From positions 5,771,100 through 5,835,099 of the forward strand of contig JAJHZJ010000399.1 in the NCBI GenBank assembly GCA_023548195.1: a DNA stretch of 64,000 nucleotides. Reading direction: 5' to 3'. The DNA comes from Bettongia penicillata ogilbyi (taxonomy: Eukaryota > Chordata > Mammalia > Diprotodontia > Potoroidae). Below are positions 55,902 to 64,000 of this stretch, one piece after another (the first letter of the stretch is position 1; every line of letters begins with the position of its first letter). The position numbers and the translations under genes are program-made. Under the pieces are notes generated by a model. That model was not told the DNA's origin, made no database searches, and worked only from the letters and a program-made list of their open reading frames with translations.

Positions 55902-56382
55902 TATAGCACCAGCATGATACTCACAGTTCCTATAGTGACCAAGAATATGTTGGCACAGTTCTGAATTGCAAAATAAAACAGACTGGCCACATGGAAGACA
56001 GACCCACAACATTTATTCAAACACTAGAAAGCCAAGTCCATTATAGCAACAAAGAAATCCATCGTAGTAACCAAGAAATCTTTACATATTATTAGTCCTT
56101 CCTACAAACAAGCACTCACAATTCTAGCTGCCTGCTTCTTCTGTGCTTCCCAGCTCTGACTAGTCTGACCAATTTCCTTTCAGCTCTGCCTTTTCCTGTT
56201 CTGTCCTTCCTAACTCCACCCTTTCTAGTTCCAGTTCCACCCTTTTAGGAAACTTCTACTACCACAGACTTCCTGTGATTCAAACTCATGTGATTTAGGC
56301 TTCCATGTGACTTAAGCAGGTCACATAGGACTATTAATGAATGGGAAAGATCTTCCCAGTTCATTAAAATGCATTAATTACA
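55902..56382 (-). mobile_element. ERV-X solo LTR, minus strand
   Basis: On the minus strand it starts 'tgtaattaatgcattttaat', then 'gggaagatctttcccattc', and later 'gtttgaataaatgttgtggg' and 'ctgtcttccatgtggcc', and ends near 'catgctggtgctata', about 481 bases. This matches the other four ERV-X LTRs along its length. A clear TSD could not be defined. The 126-codon minus frame that crosses its left end is a shadow. Confidence 0.85.
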
Positions 56383-58929
56383 TTAAAGTACATTAACAAT
56401 ACAGGAAGGAGCAAGTTCTAGTCAAGTGGGATTTCCTTTGAGTGGTTTCATGAAGAAAAGAACATAAAGAATAAGAGGCAAAAAAGTGAGCAAAAATTGA
56501 AAATGCAGGTTTCAGCCAGAAAATGGTAAGCCATTTGCATCTAACATAGCTTCTTGCAGGAAGAAGGGGCATAATAAGTGTCAGTTGAATATAATAAAAT
56601 TAGCCTGTCCTTTATAACTATATCAATAAGATATATAGGAGATCAGGCAAGGATCAGTGAGAAGTAAAGAAGCTACATTTAAAGAAGTTATGAATGTACA
56701 GGTACATGCAAAATCCAACAGAGTATCTGAAAAGTAGGGGTTGGTGTCAATACGGCAGAATAACAAAGCCATCATCAGAATCCTATATCCTTGTTATCAT
56801 TACCCATCTGTTTGGCAAGTGGCAGTAGAATGATGAGTGGGAGGAATGCCCAATCACAACCAATATTATGCCCCTCTGCCAGCTTCATTCTGGTTATGGT
56901 GCCTCAGAGATAATGTAGTTTACATATTGATATGACCAACTCAAAAATAAATTTGGCAAATAATGACCTAGTCAATATCCTTTCCACACGTTGGTTTGTG
57001 GTGATAAAGTCATTTGTATCCTGACTGGCAGCTTGTACGGGAAATTCCTCAACTTCTAAATTACTAGCATAATTTTTTTTTTTTAAATATGCAGTCTAAC
57101 AAAAAGAGCAGCATCCATAGCAACTCTTTGAAATCCTGGCAAAAATCAGCCATGTTCTTACCAGACTGAATGTTTTCAGAGAGGGATTGTAGGATCTTGA
57201 AAAAATATGTGAAACATAATCCCTCTCCTTCCATTAAAAATGATTTTATGCCAATTTTTTGGACTTTTTTGTAATTAAATCTCAAATAGTCCAATAACAT
57301 AAAATCATCAATAGATAAATAATATATTCTAATTCAGTACATAAAGAAATTGAAAAGACTAGAAAATTTGATAACATGAGAATGATAAAAGGAAACAACC
57401 CCTAAGCATAAAGATTTTCTATGATAGCTATTAAAATTTAACAAATACCACTGCTACATAATTATGTGAATGAAAGATACCTTACTTTATTCAACAAACT
57501 CGTTGTCTGAAGCTTGGAAATAATATTTAGTAAAAGTTTCAGGGAAAGTTACTCATAATTTAGCTTTCTTCTAATATGTTAAATATTTACTTTAATTTGT
57601 GGCACTCTAGTTTCACAATTAGATTACTTATAAACAATTTTATAGGAACACACGCATATTGCTCAAAGAAGCTAAGAATGCAAATGGGATTAAAATAAGT
57701 ATCAGTACGAGAACCCTGAACATTGATCACTCAAAGTAACCATAGTAGTAATAAACCTCTTACATGACCTTATTTTCTTATACTCATCCTCTTTCTATTA
57801 AGAGCACGATAGAGAAAAAAAAAATTGCAATTAGAAAAAACTTCTAGTTGAGCTTGGTTCTGATTAATGACACCTTTAATATAATAAAAATTTAAACAGA
57901 TAATAGAATGCATCATCAGACTTGTCAGGATAAAATTCATAAACATAGCTGAAGTCTTCCTGAGCATTTCACACCCTGGGCACAATCTTAAATGGGTTTA
58001 AAAGAAAGAAAAATCTGTGATCCCCTTTCAACAAATGTCATGCTTCTCATAGAAAACACATGCTTCTCATAGAAAACACAGAATAATAAAACTGTCATCT
58101 TTTTAATCCATATTGTGTATTTACCAAGAACATGTGGAAAACAAAATAATGGATTTTGCTAGGATGGCAGAAGTAACAGAATAAAAATGGCTACTTGTGA
58201 TCACCAAATTCTGCTTTACCAATGTTTGGGTGTGTGATGAGACCAATTCTAGTAATTCAGCATTCTGAAACTTCTTCTGTTCTGTCTTCCTTTAATTTAG
58301 CTAAACTTTCAAAAAAAAATACTTTGACTTCATTTGTAGCAATAATGTCATTAAGAATATGATTCTGTTCCTTTAGAAGTATATTAATTGATTATACATT
58401 AAATAAAATATCACATACCAGGATGAATATGTGTACATTACAAAATACCAGAGAGGTCATGAAATTATTATCATCTTCTTCCCCTACATCTTCCTCCCCC
58501 TCCACTTCCAACTCTATTACTCTCAATGTAAGATTAAAGGACCGCACACACAGGACTTCCTGAGATTGCTACTTACATCCCTCAGCCAAGTGTAGAGGTG
58601 GCCCTAGATTCCAAAACAAATGTAGTAGAGACTTCACAGGTACTGCTGAGTTGAAAAGATTTTGAATGTTACCCTTGTAAAAACAAAAACAAAAAACACA
58701 CATATAACAACAACAAAAAAAACAAAGCATTCTCTCCAACATCTAGAGCAACTACGTGTGTAAAAATTAATAACCGGTGAGTAGATAAGGATTGTTTTAA
58801 ATTTCAGCCATAAAGCAGTTGTAAATATAAAATTGCCCTCAAATAATAAGATATGTAAGAAGCATTCTTGCCTGACTAGCTGGAAGAAAAAGAAAAGAAA
58901 ATAGTATAAATAGAAAGGCCAAGTCTGTA
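56383..58929. other. No gene seen; one 20-bp tandem duplication
   Basis: About 2.5 kb of AT-rich DNA without a recognised repeat family or credible frame. The only structure is an exact 20-base tandem repeat, 'tgcttctcatagaaaacaca' twice, at 58041-58080. Confidence 0.45.
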
Positions 58930-59350
58930 AGTTTTACAGACACACACATACATGCACATACACACACATACACACACATATATATATATAATCTATATAT
59001 ATGCATATAAGCACATGCATATATAAACACACACATGTAATACAGGGTTATGCATAGAAACATTTGTATAGTAATATGTTATATATATGCATATATGTTC
59101 ATGTAATTTATATATTATGTATTTATTTTTATTATATAAATTATAATATATACTATATTATTATATGTTATATATATTTTATATATACATATGTATATAT
59201 AATCTACTAAGACAAATAAATCTACATATTAAGTAAGTGTATGCATACAGTATATCCAGTATACAGTACCTAAGTATATGCATACACACATATATGTATA
59301 TATATGCATGTATATATACATACATATATATTTATATATATATGTAAATA
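58930..59350. repeat. Complex CACA/TATA microsatellite region
   Basis: ACAC and TATA repeats (58940-59010), then TATA-rich DNA with several short palindromic TATATA steps to about 59350. Confidence 0.85.
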
Positions 59351-60619
59351 GTCTTCCTATGGTTTTAGTATAAACTTTTTTATATCACAGGTATACTTTC
59401 TATTAAACATTTAATTTTTATTGTTATAGGTAAAGTACAAAAGCAACTCTGCTCCACTACTCAATGTTAGCTAAATGTTACTTACCAATTTCAGTAATGT
59501 ATCTATGATTTTATAAATGTGTATAACTTTTTTGTAACATTTACATGTGTGTTGCAATTTCTCAATACTCTAATTATTTTTCCTTTTCCTATAAATGCTA
59601 CTTGAATGATCTACCTAACCTGCTAGAAATATTAATATTATCATGGTATTGACTTAAGTATCAATGAATCATTCAGTATATCTCTCATTCTTCCTGCTTG
59701 ACAAATATAGTCCCTTTCCTGGTCCTCCATATATTCTGTAAGACTTTTTATGCCACTGCTCAGAAACAAGTGTCTATTTGCAATATACTGGAGGGTTCTG
59801 TATACATTATGGGTCTTACATGGCATATTGGGTTAGTTACTTTTAATTTTAATTTTTTTTTGAAATGTTAGGGTTTAAGAGACAGTCATAACTTTGGGAT
59901 CATTAAAATAGAATAACTGCAGCTTCCTTAATTTGATCCAGCTTGATATCCTCCTCCTACACACTTCAAAGCCAATTCATTATCCATCTGCAATGCTTAA
60001 CCAAGATATGCCCAACAATCGATTAATTTGATGTGCTGCCCAGGCAGCTGCATACCATAATCTGAGCAATATGTATTTTTCATTCACTTTTTTTTCTAGT
60101 TTGAAAGGGTAATTCTACATTGTCCACATTACCACAAATTTTACTATGAAGATGTTCTGAAACTCAATGCAGGTAATATAATATTTTCTGTGAATTTGAG
60201 CATTTTAAAAACATTTTTAAAAAACTTGACCATGGTGTCATTTGACCCTTAGGAAAATGGTCTTTCATGTTGAACATACATCTCATAAAATACTTTTTTT
60301 GATGTTAATTCTTTGTGGAATTTTGAAAAAATATATCTTTAAAGCAAAGACTGTTGTGTTAGCTTAGATTATTTTGCCATGTTTGAGGGACACCTTACCT
60401 TATGAGAGTGTTACTTATAAGTCAACTTTCTTCACTTGAAATTCAAAAGCTTTTATTGCTTGATCTCAATCTTTTGAAAGTTTTTTCCTTTTATTCTGTT
60501 GTATTCCATTCTTTTGATAATGTAGACACCTTATTTTTCCTCTCTCCTCTCATTTGTTTTCCCATCTTTGTTACTTGACTCAATGTCTTTCCCATAAGAC
60601 TCTTTTTTTTCGAATATCT
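59351..60619. other. No gene seen
   Basis: AT-rich DNA without a recognised family or credible frame. Confidence 0.4.
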
Positions 60620-60745
60620 ATGCCTTTTTCAATGGGTGAAGTAGAAATAATGCAGAACATGAAGGCTTCTGATATTTGCTAGCAGTATTATCATGGACAA
60701 GCCACTCTAATCTACTTCATTTGTAAACAGGGATAAATAAGGTAT
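60620..60745 (+). mobile_element. SINE fragment
   Basis: 'gaaggcttctgatatttgct', 'ggacaagccactctaatcta' and 'cttcatttgtaaacagggat' match a decayed SINE. Confidence 0.5.
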
Positions 60746-61049
60746 GTCAACTTATTTGATTTTCTATTTTTTAATAAAAATTTATTTATTTAACTTTTTA
60801 CATTCATTTTTACAAAATTTTGGGTTCCAAATTTTCTCCCCTTTTCTCCCCTCCCCCTACCCCAATACACCGAGCAATATAATTTTCCCTATCACCAATC
60901 TGCCCTCTCTTCTATCCTCCATCCCTTCCCTTGTCCCCATCTTCTCTTTCCTTCTGTAGAGCCAGATGACTTTCTATTCCCCATTAACTGTATTTCTTAT
61001 TTCCTAGTAGCAAGAACAATTGTTCCTAAAACTTTGAGTTCCAAATTCT

Positions 61050-61077
61050 CCCCATCCCTCCCTCCCCACCCATTCCC
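61050..61077 (-). promoter_or_regulatory. G-quadruplex motif in HAL1-D 3'UTR
   Basis: It has the same series of six G-runs on the minus strand as HAL1-C at 21020-21047, base for base across the C-run block. Confidence 0.6.
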
Positions 61078-61401
61078 TTTGGGAAGGCAGGCAATTCAAT
61101 ATAGGCCCTATCTGTGTAGTTTTGCAAATGACTTCGATAATAGTCATGTTGTGTAAGACTAACTGTATTTCCCTCCATACTGTCCTGTCCCCCATTGTTT
61201 CTGTTCTGTCCTTTGATCCTGTCCCTCCCCAAGAGTGTTGATTTCAAATTGTTCCGTCCTCCCATTGCCCTCCCTTCTATCATGCCCCTCCACTTGCTTA
61301 TCTCCTTCTCCCCCACTTTCCTGTATTATAAGATAGGTTTGCATTCCAAAATGAGTATGCATTTTATTCCTTCATTTAGTGGAATGTGATGAGAGTAAAT
61401 T

Positions 61402-62370
61402 TCATGTTTTTTTCTCTGCTGGGTAGGTGATTCTTGGTTTGAGTCCTAGTTCTTTTGACTTCTGGAATATCCTATTCCATGCCCTTTGATCCCTTATTGT
61501 AGAAGCTGCTAGATCTTGAGTTATCCTGATTGTATTTCCACAATACTGGAATTGTTTCTTTCTAGCTGCTTGCAAGATTTTCTCCTTGACCTGGGAATTC
61601 TGAAATTTGACCACAATGTTCCTAGGAGTTTCTCTTTTTGGATCTCTTTCAGGCGGTGATCAATGGATTCTTTCAATACTTATTTTGCCCTCTGGTTGTA
61701 GAATATCAGGGCAGTTTTCCTTGATAATTTCATGAAAGATGATGTCTAGACTTTTTTTTTATCATGGCTTTCAGATAGTGCCATAAATTCTAAATTTTCT
61801 CACCAGGGTCTATTTTCCAAGAAACTTATTTTTCCAATGAGTTATTTCACAATGTCTGCTATTGTTTTTTTCATTCTTCTGGTTTTGTTTTATAATTTCT
61901 TGATTTTTCATGAAGTCACTAGCTTCCATCTGCTCCATTTTAATCTTTTAAGAATTATTTTCTTCAGTGAGATTTTGGACCTCCTATTCCATTTGATAAA
62001 TTTTGCTTTTTAAGGAATTCTTCTCCTCATTGACTTTTTAGATATCTTTTGCCATTTAGGTTAGTTTTTTTATGGTGTTATTTTCTTCAGTATTTTTTTG
62101 GGTCCCCTTTAGCAAGCAGTTGACTCATTTTTCATGATTTTCCTGCATCACTCATGTCTCTTCCAAATTTTTCCTTTACTTCTCTTATTTGATTTTCAAA
62201 ACCTTTTCTGAGCTCTTCTATGATCTGAGACCAATTCATATTTTTTCTTGGAAGCTTCGAATGTGAGAGCTTTGGCTTTCTTGTCTTCTTCTATTTGTGT
62301 TTTGATCTTCCTTGTCACCATGGCAAGATTCTATAGTTTGATTTTTTTTTTCAGGTTTTTTATCATTTTC
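61402..62370 (-). pseudogene. HAL1-D ORF1, decayed
   Basis: The open piece 61402-61614 reads 'QVKEKILQAARKKQFQYCG', 'NTIRITQDLAASTIRDQRAW' and 'LGLKPRITYPAE', the RRM/C-terminal region of ORF1p. It then breaks where the internal deletion joins it to 3'UTR sequence, so the final 35 or so residues seen in HAL1-C are lost. The coiled-coil part (61750-62230) holds several stops. Confidence 0.8.
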
Positions 62371-62932
62371 CCAGATATTAATTTGACTTTTGAGCTCTTG
62401 GTTAAAGTAGTTCTCTTATTCCATTGGGGGTGGGGGATATACTGTCAGCTACTTGATCCCTTCACATTCCATGAGCCTAGAGCTCCAGAAACAGCAGTTG
62501 CTGCTTCCCCTTCTTCTGCTGTGACTATTGCATGCTCCTCTACCCCTCCCCCAAACTGACGCTGGGATCAGATCACCCAGGTTAAACAGATATTTTCTAT
62601 TTACCTTCCAATTTGTCTGTGATGTTTTAGGGTTGTGAAGTCTGCAAACCACCACAGATACCAGAGATTTAGTCCCTTGGGGACTTCTCAGGTCCCATCT
62701 GTCCTGACATAGCTCTTGTTGGCCTGTGCTCTGATCCCAGCCTGGAGCAATAGGTGTTTCCTGTCAAATTTCCAGGATGTCTTTGACTACAGATTTGCTT
62801 CACTCTATCATTCTGTGGATGCTTCAGCTCCAGAATTTGTTTAAAGTCATGTTTTACAGCTATTTGGCTGGGTGTGGTGGGAGCTCTAGAAGTCCCTGCT
62901 TTTATTTCCACCATCCTGACTCTGCCCCTCAG

Positions 62933-63589
62933 AAAATCACTTTATCTTGATTGGTATAGTGAAATGTTTCCTGGTTCACATGAATACCTATAGTGTTACT
63001 TGAACTTTAAATTATTGTACCTGATAATTTAATGTTGGATGCCTACATGCTGATCTACCTATCGACAAAGTCCAAAGAAAAGATGTGCAGTTTCTCAGTA
63101 GGTTTCATATGATCCTTGCACTATTTATATAAACCATCTTCTGCTCAAAAGTTAAAGAATCTAGCCTTTCCTAAGTTTTTTGAAATCACAATGGCTACTT
63201 GTTTTTGTAGAGAAATATTGCTGTGAAGAGACAAGAACCAATATAGAAAAATCACTTCAACAATAAACCTGTAATTGAGAGAATAAGGGTCTAGGAGGGC
63301 TACACTGTCCCTACTCTACAAACTTGGATACTGACTGCTGTCTACTATAACTCAGAAGCCTCAATTTTATCATTGTCACTACAGTCATAGCATAGCAGTC
63401 ACTGTGATAAGGTATATTTGGATATAACTGGCTTCTCAGGATACTCATGCAGAATATTTCAAAACTACAATATGAACAATATGTGTCACTCATTTTGGAT
63501 CCTGAGCACAGTGTACTTCCTTGACTGGGACATCTTCACTATCCCTTCGCCTTGAAAGTGCAGTTATTACTTCCCATTATCAAAAGCAA
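62933..63589. other. No gene seen
   Basis: AT-rich DNA without a recognised family or credible frame. Confidence 0.4.
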
Positions 63590-63765
63590 AACATGGTCAA
63601 AAAAATTTGGTTCATATTCTCAATCTGAAATCTCTTCCTTGTATGACCTTATGCAAGTCACTTAAAGTCGCTGAGTCTGTTTACTCATTTGTAAAAAGTA
63701 GATGTTAGACTAGATCACTTCAGAGGTTCCTTCCAGTTCTTAAGTCTATGATAACATGATTTTTT
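63590..63765 (+). mobile_element. MIR/CORE-type SINE
   Basis: 'tgaccttatgcaagtcactt', 'gtttactcatttgtaaaaag' and 'cagaggttccttccagttct' follow the SINE order to the tail. Confidence 0.85.
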
Positions 63766-63973
63766 GATTATTATGAACTCCGCCAATACATTAGGCAATA
63801 GTATATGATTAGAAGGGGACTGGAGGAGAATTCTTTCTGCTACAAATTCAGTTGTTACTTCATTTACTTGGAATTTACAATTAGTGAAGCAGAAGAACCA
63901 AAGAAGGGAGCAGGAGACGATGATTTCTGAATATATCTGAATGAAAAATCTGTATACTAATGGAAAAAAGTGG

Positions 63974-64000
63974 AGGTGGTGGAGCCAAGATGGCAGAGCG
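63974..64000 (+). mobile_element. 5' end of an L1/HAL1 element, cut by the window
   Basis: 'ggtggtggagccaagatggc' is the start of an L1-type 5'UTR on the plus strand. In human L1 the CAAGATGGC core binds YY1 and fixes the start site. The rest lies outside the window, so full length or truncation cannot be judged. A preserved 5' end suggests this copy is not 5' truncated. Confidence 0.75.

Larger units (their letters stand above)
60763..62932 (-). mobile_element. HAL1-D half-LINE with internal deletion
   Basis: It has the same layout as HAL1-C on the minus strand: 3'UTR (about 60763-61410), ORF1 (about 61411-62370) and 5'UTR to about 62932, beginning with a GAGTCAGGATGGTGG form of the L1 start. 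Relative to HAL1-C, about 500 bases are missing at 61410/61411: the end of the 3'UTR, the microsatellite and the end of ORF1. No ORF2. A possible drifted target copy is 'acttatttgattt' (from 60749) and 'actttatcttgatt' (from 62937), but this is weak. Confidence 0.8.

Noticed and set aside
55640..56020. 126-codon minus-strand frame with a hydrophobic, membrane-like product
   Set aside because: It crosses the boundary between an L2-type tail and an ERV-X LTR, so it is a chance fusion of two non-coding repeats.
1..64000. tRNA, rRNA, CRISPR arrays, bacterial promoters or operons
   Set aside because: No direct-repeat array with unique spacers, no cloverleaf-capable tRNA gene and no rRNA signature seen; the sequence is vertebrate repeat DNA.
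1..64000. Host exons with splice sites
   Set aside because: I found no series of open pieces with conserved domains outside retroelements. Short unique frames cannot be told from chance without comparison to other genomes.

Overview
The window is interspersed-repeat DNA from a mammal, most probably a marsupial. It is AT-rich. It carries marsupial-type LINE-1 3' ends, a BovB/RTE-clade LINE, many MIR/CORE-type SINEs with the marsupial-style head and tail, L2 3' ends, half-LINE (HAL1) elements and old endogenous retroviruses. I found no host protein-coding gene, tRNA, rRNA or CRISPR array. Every recognisable protein segment belongs to a retroelement and is broken. Species cannot be fixed from this sequence alone.

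Layout. 1-17 kb: SINE fragments, a broken RTE element (about 1.34-2.99 kb), L1 3' ends (3.0-3.35 kb minus; 15.2-16.05 kb plus), an old ORF1-like fossil (10.4-11.2 kb) and microsatellites. 17.18-25.51 kb: three HAL1 elements on the minus strand, each inserted inside the next, with recognisable target-site duplications (TSDs) for all three. 25.5-29.6 kb: SINEs and an L1 3' end with a 14-bp TSD. 29.8-34.4 kb: a plus-strand L1 (mainly ORF2 and 3'UTR) that contains a short telomere-type repeat and a solo LTR. 35.08-47.19 kb: a nest in which a minus-strand L1 3' end was split by a small LTR element (called ERV-X here), whose 5' LTR was in turn split by an 8.6-kb class I (gammaretrovirus-like) provirus. 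That provirus has LTRs, a tRNA-Pro-type primer site, and decayed gag, pro, pol and env. 47.2-56.4 kb: L2, two more ERV-X solo LTRs and two homologous blocks that look like an old local duplication (51.9-54.6 kb). 56.4-64 kb: mostly unremarkable AT-rich DNA and microsatellites, a fourth HAL1 copy (60.76-62.93 kb, minus), and the first bases of a plus-strand L1/HAL1 5' end cut by the window edge.

How the parts relate. The nesting gives a relative time order without any dating: HAL1-A, then B, then C; and L1, then ERV-X, then the class I provirus. Five LTRs of the same ERV-X family lie within 24 kb. The most notable items are the two nests, the ORF1-only HAL1 group with a recurrent internal microsatellite and conserved G-runs, the telomere-like repeat inside an L1, a LINE-like patch at the provirus pol/env junction, and the 51.9-54.6 kb duplication. 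All family names rest on my reading of sequence patterns; no database search was run.
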